NCBI GenBank assembly: GCA_014879445.1 | Contig: JACSSC010000050.1 | Coordinates: 1 to 33,805 of the forward strand | From: Candidatus Competibacteraceae bacterium | GTDB taxonomy: Bacteria > Bacteroidota > Bacteroidia > CAIKAF01 | Reading direction: 5' to 3' | Length of the DNA: 33,805 bases | Shown: in pieces, positions 23,128 to 32,265 of the stretch | Position numbering within the stretch: the stretch's first letter is position 1 | How the letters are laid out: each line of letters begins with the position of its first letter | Position numbers and translations under genes: made by a program | The notes under the pieces: generated by a model | Seen by the model: only the letters and a program-made list of their open reading frames with translations | What the model was told of the DNA's origin: nothing | The model's database searches: none

Positions 23128-24372
23128 CTACTTAGCCCGCATTGCTTCTACCGGGTCGAGCTGTGATGCCGAATATGCAGGCATAAGACCAGAGAACAAC
23201 CCTACGACAGCTGAAATAAAAACACCAATTACAACATTTTGAATTGAAAGGGCCAAATTAAAAGTAGAGATGGACTGCACAAGTAAACTGGTAAAAAAAA
23301 CCAATAACAATCCCAACAGCCCTCCAATTAAAGAGAGAACCAATGCTTCAACCAAAAATTGTAAAAGAATAAAAGATTTTCTAGCGCCCAATGCTTTTTG
23401 AATACCAATCAGGTTAGTTCGTTCTTTCACAGAAACAAACATAATATTAGATATCCCAAATCCGCCTACCAAAATGGCCAACAATCCAATCACCCATCCC
23501 ACAATATTCAGGATGCTGGTAATGCCTCCCATTTCTTTAGCTAAAATGCTGGCTTCGTTGAGTGAAAAATTATCTTCTTCACCGGGCTTTAGTTTACGAA
23601 TGGAACGCATTATGCCGGTCAACTCATCTTTGAGCTGTGAATTGCTGATGCCAGGACGAGCTTTAACAACCAACTCTTTATGCACTCGCCAATTATTCAG
23701 ATCGGCTAAAGTGCGAATAGCGGGATATGGAATATAAACCTTACTGTCGGCACCGGTTCCAATCAAGCTTTCGCCCTCTTTTTCCAATGAGCCAACTACT
23801 TCAAATTTTTTGCCTTGAATCTTGATGGACTTACCGATAGAGTTATCATCTTCAAATAATCCGGAACTGATAGTATGCCCTAAAATGGCAATATTTTTAC
23901 CCGAACGAATTTCATTATCTGTAAAAAACCGCCCGTCATCAATATCAATATTTGTTGTCAAATGATAATTCTCAGCAATACCATTGATTTCAACATTCTG
24001 AACAGAGTTATTCTGATATTTAATTGTGCGGTTAACTACTACGCGGTACGAAACAGATTCGGCCAATTGACTACGCTTTATTAATTCTGCTACTTCATCA
24101 TATTCAGCTTGTGGCCTCAGCAAATACTTCCACCAAGGATAATCGAATCCCCCTTCCCACGGCCATTTATGCACATATACAACATCATCACCCAGCGAAG
24201 AAATACTTTCATTCACATCCTTCTTCAATGAATCAACAGAAGCAAGAATCAATATAATCACAAAGATACCAATCACAACACCCAACAAGGATAATAATGT
24301 TCGAAGCTTATTGGCTACTAATGAACCAATAGCAAAAGACACACTCTCCCAAATCAGTCGTAAAAAAAGCAT
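23128..24372 (-). CDS. FtsX/MacB-type ABC transporter permease
   Basis: A 414-residue inner-membrane protein with the MacB topology: a membrane helix near the N-terminus (about 21-44, LRTLLSLLGVVIGIFVIILI), a large periplasmic domain (about 45-280, MacB_PCD), and three C-terminal helices (about 290-410, FtsX domain with KERTNLIGIQKALGARK and DPVEAMRAK at the end). These are the usual signatures of the type VII ABC exporters that work mechanically with an ATPase and often an outer-membrane channel. I start it at the ATG at 24372, which gives MLFLRLIWES; the frame is open to a TTG at 24411. No ATPase or membrane-fusion gene is next to it, so its partners are encoded elsewhere. It converges with the barrel gene, 9 bases apart. 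Confidence 0.9.
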   Translation of the reverse strand: MLFLRLIWESVSFAIGSLVANKLRTLLSLLGVVIGIFVIILILASVDSLKKDVNESISSLGDDVVYVHKWPWEGGFDYPWWKYLLRPQAEYDEVAELIKRSQLAESVSYRVVVNRTIKYQNNSVQNVEINGIAENYHLTTNIDIDDGRFFTDNEIRSGKNIAILGHTISSGLFEDDNSIGKSIKIQGKKFEVVGSLEKEGESLIGTGADSKVYIPYPAIRTLADLNNWRVHKELVVKARPGISNSQLKDELTGIMRSIRKLKPGEEDNFSLNEASILAKEMGGITSILNIVGWVIGLLAILVGGFGISNIMFVSVKERTNLIGIQKALGARKSFILLQFLVEALVLSLIGGLLGLLLVFFTSLLVQSISTFNLALSIQNVVIGVFISAVVGLFSGLMPAYSASQLDPVEAMRAK

Positions 24373-24423
24373 ATTGTTAATATCTGGTGTAAAAATAATC
24401 AAACGCAACAACTATTTATTTAT

Positions 24424-24431
24424 CACCTTTG
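24424..24431 (+). promoter_or_regulatory. possible -7 element of purH
   Basis: CACCTTTG matches TANNTTTG at all but the first fixed base and lies 65 bases before the purH start, between divergent genes. Weak. Confidence 0.3.
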
Positions 24432-24496
24432 TTGCTAAATTTCATCGGGTTTATAAAACTGATTGATACATTGTTACATATCTTAATATTTATTAA

Positions 24497-26002
24497 ATGA
24501 AAGATCCTGTTCGCATTCAGCATGCATTAATTTCGGTTTACAATAAAGATGGCCTGGCCCCAATTATTCATGCACTTCATAAATTAGGGGTATCATTTAT
24601 TTCAACAGGTGGCACCCAACAATTCATCGAACAACTCGGATATGTGGCTACACCCGTTGAAGAACTTACTGACTATCCTTCGATACTTGGCGGACGCGTT
24701 AAAACACTACATCCTAAAATTTTCGGCGGCATATTGTTTAGAAGAGAGACAGAAACCGATTTGCAGGAAGTAAAACAATTCAACATCCCCTCTATTGATT
24801 TGGTGATTGTAGATCTGTATCCATTTGAACAAACCGTAAAACAGGGTGGAACCCCCGATGAGATTATTGAAAAGATTGATATCGGAGGCATTTCACTCAT
24901 TCGTGCTGCTGCCAAAAATTTTGCTCATACACTCATTGTATCATCAATGAACGAGTATGCACATCTTTTAAATTTGCTTGAGCAAAAAAATGGTATCACT
25001 CACATTGACGATCGGAAAGGATTTGCATCAAGAGCATTTCGTACCAGTTCATATTACGACTCTATGATTCATGCATTTTTTGCAGGAAATCATGCCCATA
25101 CGGCATGTCGCCCTTTGAGATATGGAGAAAATCCACACCAACAAGCCGAATTTTCAGGCAATTTGGATGAGTTGTTTGATATCTTAAACGGTAAAGAACT
25201 TTCGTTTAATAATTTGGTTGATGTGGATGCCGCATTACAACTTGTAGCCGAATTTAATGAACCGGCCATTGCCATCATCAAGCATACCAATTCTTGCGGT
25301 TTGGCCTCATCAGCAAACATTCAAGAGGCCTACGAAAAAGCATTTGCATCCGACCCTGTATCAGCTTTTGGCGGCGTAATTGCGTCAAATCGCATTATTG
25401 ATTTACACACAGCACAAGCCATGAACAGTTTGTTTTTTGAAATACTGGCTGCACCCGGATTTGAACCGGAGGCGTTGGAATTGCTCAAACAAAAAAAGAA
25501 TCGCATTCTGCTATTTATAAAACAAACGCCTTCTCCATCTCGTGTTTTTAAAAGTTTATTGAATGGTGTGATTGTACAAGATGCCGATAATACTTCTGAA
25601 AATCGCACCCATTTCAAAATGGTAACCAATCGCCAACCTGATGATAGAGAATTAGCCGATTTGGAATTTGCTATCAGGGCTGTTAAACATCTCAAGTCAA
25701 ACGGCATTGCCATAGTAAAAAACCAACAACTCATAGGTATGGGATGTGGTATGACATCCAGAGTAGACGCCTTGCAACAAGCCATCAAAAAAGCCAATGA
25801 ATTTGGTTTGGATTTGTCAGGTGCCGTGATGGCTTCTGATGCATTTTTTCCTTTTCCCGACTGCGTAGAAATCGCACATCAAGTAGGCATTACAGCTATT
25901 TCTCAACCGGGAGGCAGCATCAAAGACCAAGAATCAATAGATGCAGCCAATACTTATCATTTAGCAATGGTTTTTACAGGCGTGCGACATTTCAGGCACT
26001 AA
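24497..26002 (+). CDS. purH: bifunctional AICAR formyltransferase / IMP cyclohydrolase
   Basis: A 501-residue enzyme carrying out the last two steps of purine synthesis, slightly shorter than typical PurH. The N-terminal MGS-type cyclohydrolase domain (about 1-150) has ALISVYNKDGL, FISTGGTQQFI and GGRVKTLHPKIFGG. The C-terminal formyltransferase domain has RYGENPHQQAEF (about 208-219), AIIKHTNSCGLA with the catalytic Lys-His pair, SDPVSAFGG, and a conserved end with ASDAFFPFPD and SQPGGS. All known key motifs appear intact. It is divergent from the permease gene and its stop overlaps the convergent lytic transglycosylase gene by 4 bases. It is not in the same transcript as purE. Confidence 0.96.
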   Translation: MKDPVRIQHALISVYNKDGLAPIIHALHKLGVSFISTGGTQQFIEQLGYVATPVEELTDYPSILGGRVKTLHPKIFGGILFRRETETDLQEVKQFNIPSIDLVIVDLYPFEQTVKQGGTPDEIIEKIDIGGISLIRAAAKNFAHTLIVSSMNEYAHLLNLLEQKNGITHIDDRKGFASRAFRTSSYYDSMIHAFFAGNHAHTACRPLRYGENPHQQAEFSGNLDELFDILNGKELSFNNLVDVDAALQLVAEFNEPAIAIIKHTNSCGLASSANIQEAYEKAFASDPVSAFGGVIASNRIIDLHTAQAMNSLFFEILAAPGFEPEALELLKQKKNRILLFIKQTPSPSRVFKSLLNGVIVQDADNTSENRTHFKMVTNRQPDDRELADLEFAIRAVKHLKSNGIAIVKNQQLIGMGCGMTSRVDALQQAIKKANEFGLDLSGAVMASDAFFPFPDCVEIAHQVGITAISQPGGSIKDQESIDAANTYHLAMVFTGVRHFRH

Positions 26003-26982
26003 TTAGGTAGTTGAATCTCGTAGGTTTTATGCATCGGATTGCGCAACTGCTTTGACCGAAGCCAGGGATTAAGCTCTTTGAGCATATAATACGTTGTGCC
26101 ATGCTCTTTTGCAAATGTTACCCAGTCAGATACCTGCTTATCAACCGATAATTTTTGGGTAGAAATGGGTGCATACAATTCTTCTGGTGTAAATCGAAAT
26201 CCATATTTATCAGGGTGCTCAAACAACTCCTTTGTAACTGCCATGCGAAAAATATAACGTGATGTTTCCTGATTAAGTTTTAATCTGTAATAATCTTTTT
26301 CTCCCTGCTCTTCCATTTGCTTATCAAGACCTGCCATACCCATGTTGTAGGAGGCAGCCGCCAAGGTCCAACTTCCGAATTTTCGATATGCATCTTTCAA
26401 ATACTTGCATGCTGCAAGGGTTGATTTTTCAACATGATACCTCTCATCCACATCCTCATTCACCTCCAGCCCGTATTGTCGCGCTGTACCTTCCAAAAAC
26501 TGCCAAAATCCAACAGCATTCGAAGGAGAAATGGCATGAGAAAGGTTGCTTTCAATAACACAGAGATATTTGAAATCATCAGGAATACCTTGTGATGCAA
26601 GCAACGGCTCTATGATTGGAAACCATCTTGCAGCTCTTTTAAACCCTAATATGGTTGCTGATTGCCGGTAAGTAGTAACCAAAAGTTCGAATTCATATCG
26701 TTCGCGAAGATCTGCCTGATGTAGTGGCACCGGCTCTCCAGCCAGTGATAATGTATCAGGTATAGGCAACGACGGTAAAAAAAATTCAGAATTAACCCGG
26801 ACAGAATCATCGCCCTTTTCCATCGCTGGTACCTCATTCATGGCATTGGCTATTGTGGTTTGTCTGCTTTGAAAAAGCAGCCCGACCAATAAGCCCAACA
26901 ATATCACAATAACAGAAAGTATAGCTATCGCCAAACGCATTCGGCGCAACTCTTTTTGGATCTCATCCCATTCAGCGCTCAT
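25999..26982 (-). CDS. membrane-anchored lytic transglycosylase (SLT, MltD-like)
   Basis: A 327-residue protein with a short cytoplasmic N-terminus, one membrane segment at about 17-37, a linker, and a periplasmic SLT domain (about 115-265). The catalytic Glu is E144 in CVIESNLSHA. The downstream GFWQF (about 158-162) and LAAASYNMGMAGL (about 207-219) motifs complete the goose-lysozyme-like fold. The enzyme cuts the MurNAc-GlcNAc bond with formation of a 1,6-anhydro end. No LysM repeats follow, unlike classic MltD. It overlaps the WecA-like gene by 11 bases and is thus in the same transcript, joining glycan-lipid synthesis to wall cleavage. The stop (TAG) overlaps the purH stop region. Confidence 0.9.
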   Translation of the reverse strand: MSAEWDEIQKELRRMRLAIAILSVIVILLGLLVGLLFQSRQTTIANAMNEVPAMEKGDDSVRVNSEFFLPSLPIPDTLSLAGEPVPLHQADLRERYEFELLVTTYRQSATILGFKRAARWFPIIEPLLASQGIPDDFKYLCVIESNLSHAISPSNAVGFWQFLEGTARQYGLEVNEDVDERYHVEKSTLAACKYLKDAYRKFGSWTLAAASYNMGMAGLDKQMEEQGEKDYYRLKLNQETSRYIFRMAVTKELFEHPDKYGFRFTPEELYAPISTQKLSVDKQVSDWVTFAKEHGTTYYMLKELNPWLRSKQLRNPMHKTYEIQLPN

Positions 26983-28045
26983 GTTGATTATTCATTTGTG
27001 TAGTAAAAAATAATGCAAGTGTGATTATGATATAGTAAAGAGAAAACAACAAAATATAAAGCCAATTCCATGTAGATAGAGATTGAATCACAAATAAAGC
27101 CAACATCCCAGATATTAAACTTACAACACCCAAAAGCAATGCAATATGTCGCTGCTTGATACCTAAATAAGCAAGGTGATGAGTGGTATGATCCTTGCCA
27201 CCAACAAAAGGCGACTTCCCTTTTCGAATTCGATTAAAAAATACAGTAGTAGTATCAGCAATGGGCACAATAAACACCAATAATACTGTCAAAAATTGTT
27301 TGGTTTGTATCGGTTGCAAATGTATATCTACACCATTCCAAAACAACTGAATCCCGATAACAGAAAGGAATATTCCCAAAAACTGACTGCCCGAATCGCC
27401 CATATACATTTTGGATGGATGCCAATTATAATACAAGAATGCCAGCAAAGCAGCCCCCACTCCGGTTATTATAGAAACATATACCGAGTATAATGAATGT
27501 GTGAGTGCTAAATAAAAAAAGCCGACAACACAAATCATTAGTGAAACGATACCCGTTATTGCATCCATGTTATCAAGCATATTAACAGAGTTCATCATGC
27601 CTGTTACCCAAAACACTGTTATAAAATAATTAAACCACTCCCATGGTGTAATTTGAATATAAATCCCCCCCCAAATTAAAATAGCTGCACAAGCAAACTG
27701 AACAATGAATTTTAAATACGGACGCGTATTGTATGCATCATCAGCCAATCCCATCAAAAAACCCAAAGAACAAGCAGCAATAAGTGCTATAAATTCTTTG
27801 CGATGAAAAAAGGTAATATCATTATTAAAAATGATGTAAAAAACAATACTAAGCAAAAAAGCTATATAAAAACCAAATCCACCAAGTGAGGGTTTCTGCT
27901 GCGACGACCATCGAATCTCTGCGCCGGGTGTACGCATTCCTAAATTAGTGGAAAACTTCAGTAATATTGAATTTATAAGCAAATTGAATATCATTACCGC
28001 TCCAAAAAAAATACCAAATCCCAATAAATATGTTTCTGCTTCCAT
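26972..28045 (-). CDS. MraY/WecA-family glycosyl-1-phosphate transferase
   Basis: A 357-residue integral membrane enzyme with about ten or eleven helices. It transfers a sugar-1-phosphate from a UDP-sugar to undecaprenyl phosphate. Family motifs are present: D102-D103 in GLADDAYN, NMLDNMDA (155-162), MGDSGSQFLG (215-224) with D217, and GGKDHTTHH (282-290). The NMLDNMDA motif differs from the usual N-x-x-D-G-x-D-G, but such forms occur among Bacteroidota WecA-like proteins. It is more WecA/TagO-like than MraY because of the K-D-H-T-T-H-H loop. Likely products are lipid-linked precursors for O-antigen or other surface glycans. It is first of a two-gene transcript with the lytic transglycosylase and divergent from the small gene at 28205. 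Confidence 0.9.
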   Translation of the reverse strand: MEAETYLLGFGIFFGAVMIFNLLINSILLKFSTNLGMRTPGAEIRWSSQQKPSLGGFGFYIAFLLSIVFYIIFNNDITFFHRKEFIALIAACSLGFLMGLADDAYNTRPYLKFIVQFACAAILIWGGIYIQITPWEWFNYFITVFWVTGMMNSVNMLDNMDAITGIVSLMICVVGFFYLALTHSLYSVYVSIITGVGAALLAFLYYNWHPSKMYMGDSGSQFLGIFLSVIGIQLFWNGVDIHLQPIQTKQFLTVLLVFIVPIADTTTVFFNRIRKGKSPFVGGKDHTTHHLAYLGIKQRHIALLLGVVSLISGMLALFVIQSLSTWNWLYILLFSLYYIIITLALFFTTQMNNQHER

Positions 28046-28204
28046 GCTATCAAAAACTCACATATCCCATAATCCAAAGGTATAGATTTTCATTCATATT
28101 CTTTCAGGCCTGTTTAACGATATCATGAAATATTACATAGAAATAATCGTTTATTTTCATCATACGATTCAATTATATCCGTTTTTTCTTTATCTTGCTA
28201 CATT

Positions 28205-28615
28205 ATGACCATTGAAACAGCCGAACGTATTATCAACGATTATGGAAAGGTATTATCTCATTCCGTTCCGCCTAGAGTATTTCAACCCAACAGCAACTTG
28301 CCATGTTCAACAGCCCGTATTAAATTTGCCATATATCGCTATGTTATCGAATTATTACGAATCGGTCATTTAAATAAGGATACTGCTGAAATGCTGATAA
28401 TAGGATATAGCAGCTTAAGTTATTTTGTACAGGGACAACCCTTAGCTGATGCATTGAACCAGGCCGGCGAATTGAAAGATGACAAACATCCAGATACACA
28501 AGTAAAAATCAAACGACTTCAAGATCAAATTCATGCTTTGGCATTGCAAAAAGATATACTCACAAACGAAATACAGGAGTTTATTAAAGAGTGTATAATG
28601 CAACGACACGGGTAG
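28205..28615 (+). CDS. small helical protein of unknown function
   Basis: A 136-residue soluble protein without a signal peptide. It is predicted to be mostly alpha-helical: residues 1-80 contain hydrophobic helices (FAIYRYVIELLRIG, EMLIIGYSSLSYFV), and about 98-130 form a charged, heptad-like coiled coil (VKIKRLQDQIHALALQKDI). No motif for enzyme activity is visible and I do not recognise the family. A TATCTTG (28191-28197), a shortened form of the -7 element, lies 7 bases before the ATG. It stands alone between the divergent WecA-like gene (159-base gap) and the large T9SS gene (242-base gap). Confidence 0.65.
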   Translation: MTIETAERIINDYGKVLSHSVPPRVFQPNSNLPCSTARIKFAIYRYVIELLRIGHLNKDTAEMLIIGYSSLSYFVQGQPLADALNQAGELKDDKHPDTQVKIKRLQDQIHALALQKDILTNEIQEFIKECIMQRHG

Positions 28616-28728
28616 GTTTATGTCAACCATCTATTCTCTTAACACGATTCAACATCCTACAAAATAAGTCATTGGAATTGATTTCTAAAATCATAAAGTT
28701 GATGATTGATACCTATATTATGTTTATT

Positions 28729-28790
28729 GTTGGTGCATAAAATTTAATACCAACTTGACTTTATTTTGCAAATACTGGCGTAAATTTGCA
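28729..28790. repeat. two inverted repeats upstream of the large T9SS gene
   Basis: GTTGGT (28729-28734) pairs with ACCAAC (28749-28754) around 14 bases. TGCAAAT (28767-28773) pairs with ATTTGCA (28784-28790) around 10 bases. The second overlaps the -7 element at 28781-28788, so it may be an operator. The rest of the 242-base gap (28616-28857) is AT-rich and holds no gene that I can see. Confidence 0.4.
28781..28788 (+). promoter_or_regulatory. -7 promoter element of the large T9SS gene
   Basis: TAAATTTG exactly fits TANNTTTG. It leaves a leader of about 65 bases before the ATG at 28858. A TTG at 28755-28757 lies about 3 bases further than the ideal -33 spacing. Confidence 0.55.
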
Positions 28791-28857
28791 TAAGATATTA
28801 AGGATAATTGTAGGTTCTCAAAAAACGAATCAATAATTTCAAAAGTTTACACCCACT

Positions 28858-31800
28858 ATGACAAAACATATATACTCCTTTTTGCTGGTCATTCTCCTTT
28901 TTACTCCTATAAGATTTTATTCTCAAGCCATTCTTACTTTCGAGTTTGCAGGGTTAGCCGGAAGTGAGCTCACAGCCAATTCCAATTTTAATAACGCAGG
29001 ACTCAATATCTCTACCATCAGCAGAGGTGCAGGACTAACTGCTTCAGCCAATGCAGACAGATTTAATGCAACCAATTGGGCACTAACTTCTATTGCAAAT
29101 GCCGTTTCTGGCAACAACTATATGGAGTTTACTATAGCCCCACTAGCCGGTTATGAATTCACTGTAAGCTCCATTACTATCAGCTTGCAACGATCAGGTA
29201 CGGGTCCAAGCGCCATAGCTCTTAGAAGTTCGGCAGATGGATATACCAGCAATTTGGATGCTGTCAAAACAATTGTTGACAATACCTCCACACAAACATT
29301 TACCTTTACATTTACCCAATCAAGCACAAGTTCGCCAATTAGCTATCGCATGTATATGTATGCCGAAGCAACTGGAGGGAGTGGCGGCCCGGGCGACTTT
29401 GCCGGCAATGATATTATTGTAAATGGTACTGTTTCAGCTATTGCCACTAATACCATCACGACTGGTACTGTTTCCGGTAGTCCTTTTGGTCTTGATTGTG
29501 TTACTGGAGCATCCGGCTCAGTTAGTTTCACATCAACAGGCACATTCAATGCAGGTAATATATATACAGCCCAACTCTCAGATGCTACTGGTAGTTTCAC
29601 TTCTCCAATTGATATCGGCACACTTTCATCTACAAGTAATTCCGGTAGCATTTCTATTATAATTCCGGCGGCAACGGCTTCTGGTTCGGGTTATAAAATT
29701 CGTATCACCGGCTCATCACCTGCTACAATCGGTTCATCTTCGACCGACTTCACCATTAATTCTACCTGTGGCCCAACAATACTTCAATCTGGTGAAATTG
29801 CGATCCTTGCATTTAATACTGATGTTGGTGGAGGTGTTGATGAAATTAGTTTTGTTTGCTTTGTAGATATCAATCCGGGTACGATTATTGACATAACCGA
29901 CAATGCCTATCAAAAATGCGGAACGCCAAACGGCTGGGGCATTTCAGAAGGGTGGATTCGGATACAAAGAACAAATTCAATCTTGCCCGCAGGTGAGGTC
30001 GTTACAATTCAAGTCACTTCAGGACTTCCCTCCCCTCTTTCACCCGATTTAAATTGGATAGGCAGTAAACCACAACCTTCAGGGCAAGGCAGTTTTGATA
30101 TGAATGCCAACGGAGAGCAAATCTTCTTCTTGTCTGATGGTTCGGTTGGGGGGCCAAATACAAATACGGCTGCATCAGATGCAGGTACTTACAGTGGCCA
30201 TTTTCTCTATGGATTTAATACAAAAGGTAATGTTTGGACTCCGATATGCGGTACTGCGGCAGCTGGCGGCACACAAAATTCAGACAAACCGCTAAACTTT
30301 GACTGCTACCTTGTTTGGCCCACTGCACAAGCCGATAAGAACAAATATACCGGACCACTCTCTCCTACTACCCAAAGAAACTGGATTGACCGAATTGGCA
30401 ATCCATCCAACTGGACCGGCTATCCAGATAATGCTACATATAATGCCGGAACTGATTATGTCAACTTTAATGGCCCGTTATTAGGTCGAACCATCGTTAT
30501 TCAACCCGGTGGCTTCTCAGCCGGCAAATGGGTGGGCACTACTGATGTCAACTGGTTTAATTGCAGCAACTGGGAAAACATGCTTGTGCCGGATGCCAAC
30601 ATAGATGTACTTATCCCCTCTTCTGCATCAAACATTGCCAAAATTGATTATTCTGCTCCCTATTCAGATGCCTTTAACGATACTGCCAAATGCAAAAACC
30701 TATTGATTGAAGGTCGGGAAGTGAACCTTGAGGGAAATACTTCAAATATATTAGTTGTGCATGGTAATCTGACGATTCAAAATGATGTAAATGCTCGTTT
30801 GGATATGAACGATGGTGGCCCTGGCGCTGACGGACAACTTATACTTCATGGCAACTGGATAAACAATAAAGGGCTCTCCGAATTCATGGAAGGTCATGGT
30901 ACTGTAAAGCTTGTAGGCAATGCCAATCAAAGCATATCTTCGGTTGCCGCAAAAGAAGCATTTTATCACTTACAAATAAACAAAACCGGTGGCTCCGTTC
31001 TACTTAACATCCCAATAGAAATTGGAGGCGCATCATCTGAGCCCATTTCCGACCGCAATGGAATTCTTACCCTTACCTCCGGACATATCAACACCGGCTC
31101 ACATTTTGTGTATGTAACCAATCCTTCCATAGCAGCCATTTCTGGAGGATCTATCACATCTTTTATAGATGGTCGTTTACAACGTCATACACAGTCAACT
31201 GCGCTGTACGATTTCCCCACCGGTAACGGCATACGATTTATGAGATCCGGATTGCGAACGGCTAATGCAGCAGAAAATGTGTTGGAAATCATCGCATATG
31301 ATAATGGGTTGGGAACTTATACCCCACTCGAAACCGGATTGTTTGATGTAAGCTCATTAAGATGGTGGGATATTTCGCATACATCTGGCGTTACACCCGT
31401 AACCGTTCGCCTTTACTGGAGCATATTGGCTGATGACCAAATTGTGGATGCTACCCAATTGGTTGTAGCGCACTGGAGCAACCGCAACCATGCAGGCGTT
31501 GTTGATATCCAACAATGGTGGAATCGTGGTAGAAATGCAGGCAATAGCACAGCTACTGTTGCTAATGGATATGTTGAATCAAGCGAATGGATGACTTCTT
31601 TCAGTCCATTTACTTTTGGTACTTTAGATCCTATCAATCCACTACCTATAGAATTGATACATTTTAGCGGAACTTGCACCGGACAAAGTCGCTATCTAAC
31701 TTGGTCAACAGCTTCTGAAACCAACAATGCATATTTCAATTTAGAAAAATCACTAGATGCCGAAACTTTTTTCCCCATTGCCTTGATTCAAGGAGCTGGG

Positions 31801-32181
31801 AATAGCAACACTCTACAGACCTATTCATACACAGACACTGAAAAAAATTCAGGTGCATATTACCGATTGCAACAAGTGGATAATGATAACCAATCCGAAA
31901 CATTTGCACCCATTTATGTATCCTGCCATGAAAACAATAATGAATTTGAGGTGTCCTTGTTGAGTGTTATCGAGCAACAGGTATTGATACATATAAGTGG
32001 AGCACCTGCTGAATTTGGACTGATAACAATGTATGACTTTAGCGGAAGAGCTATTGCTCAAATAAACATGTCATTGAATGGAACGGTTTCATTTGCAATC
32101 GGCGATCTAGCTAAGGGGTGGTATATTCTTCAGATAATGGCAGGGGATGAAGTTCGCACATTGCGATTTTTCCGGCATTAA
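28858..32181 (+). CDS. large T9SS cargo protein with type A sorting tail and lamin-tail-like domain
   Basis: A 1107-residue exported protein. The signal peptide ends near YSQ (about residue 23). Residues about 24-195 form a beta-rich domain. About 196-305 is an Ig-like, Ser/Thr-rich domain. About 306-545 (GEIAILAFNTD, WGISEGWIRI) resembles surface domains of the lamin-tail type seen in many secreted Bacteroidota proteins. About 555-900 contains beta-helix-like strands (NLLIEGREVNLEGN, LVVHGNLTIQNDV) with a repeated Trp-rich segment (WVGTTDVNWFNCSNW). About 930-1020 is a fibronectin-like segment with LTWSTASETNNAYFNLEKS. The final 75 residues match the type A sorting domain (GWYILQI and terminal RFFRH). 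It is probably a cell-surface or secreted protein. No catalytic motif was recognised. Confidence 0.85.
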   Translation: MTKHIYSFLLVILLFTPIRFYSQAILTFEFAGLAGSELTANSNFNNAGLNISTISRGAGLTASANADRFNATNWALTSIANAVSGNNYMEFTIAPLAGYEFTVSSITISLQRSGTGPSAIALRSSADGYTSNLDAVKTIVDNTSTQTFTFTFTQSSTSSPISYRMYMYAEATGGSGGPGDFAGNDIIVNGTVSAIATNTITTGTVSGSPFGLDCVTGASGSVSFTSTGTFNAGNIYTAQLSDATGSFTSPIDIGTLSSTSNSGSISIIIPAATASGSGYKIRITGSSPATIGSSSTDFTINSTCGPTILQSGEIAILAFNTDVGGGVDEISFVCFVDINPGTIIDITDNAYQKCGTPNGWGISEGWIRIQRTNSILPAGEVVTIQVTSGLPSPLSPDLNWIGSKPQPSGQGSFDMNANGEQIFFLSDGSVGGPNTNTAASDAGTYSGHFLYGFNTKGNVWTPICGTAAAGGTQNSDKPLNFDCYLVWPTAQADKNKYTGPLSPTTQRNWIDRIGNPSNWTGYPDNATYNAGTDYVNFNGPLLGRTIVIQPGGFSAGKWVGTTDVNWFNCSNWENMLVPDANIDVLIPSSASNIAKIDYSAPYSDAFNDTAKCKNLLIEGREVNLEGNTSNILVVHGNLTIQNDVNARLDMNDGGPGADGQLILHGNWINNKGLSEFMEGHGTVKLVGNANQSISSVAAKEAFYHLQINKTGGSVLLNIPIEIGGASSEPISDRNGILTLTSGHINTGSHFVYVTNPSIAAISGGSITSFIDGRLQRHTQSTALYDFPTGNGIRFMRSGLRTANAAENVLEIIAYDNGLGTYTPLETGLFDVSSLRWWDISHTSGVTPVTVRLYWSILADDQIVDATQLVVAHWSNRNHAGVVDIQQWWNRGRNAGNSTATVANGYVESSEWMTSFSPFTFGTLDPINPLPIELIHFSGTCTGQSRYLTWSTASETNNAYFNLEKSLDAETFFPIALIQGAGNSNTLQTYSYTDTEKNSGAYYRLQQVDNDNQSETFAPIYVSCHENNNEFEVSLLSVIEQQVLIHISGAPAEFGLITMYDFSGRAIAQINMSLNGTVSFAIGDLAKGWYILQIMAGDEVRTLRFFRH

Positions 32182-32265
32182 CGGATTGAATTGTTAAAAT
32201 GCGAATAGGAATTTGTTTTTCTCAATAATTCCATCTACATTAGGGTAAAATATAAACCTGATGCT

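Noticed and set aside
24373-24411. TTG start for the FtsX permease
   Set aside because: The ATG at 24372 gives a normal N-terminus; the extra 13 residues have no support.
25330-25797. 155-codon minus-strand frame
   Set aside because: It is the antisense shadow of purH, which has full family motifs.
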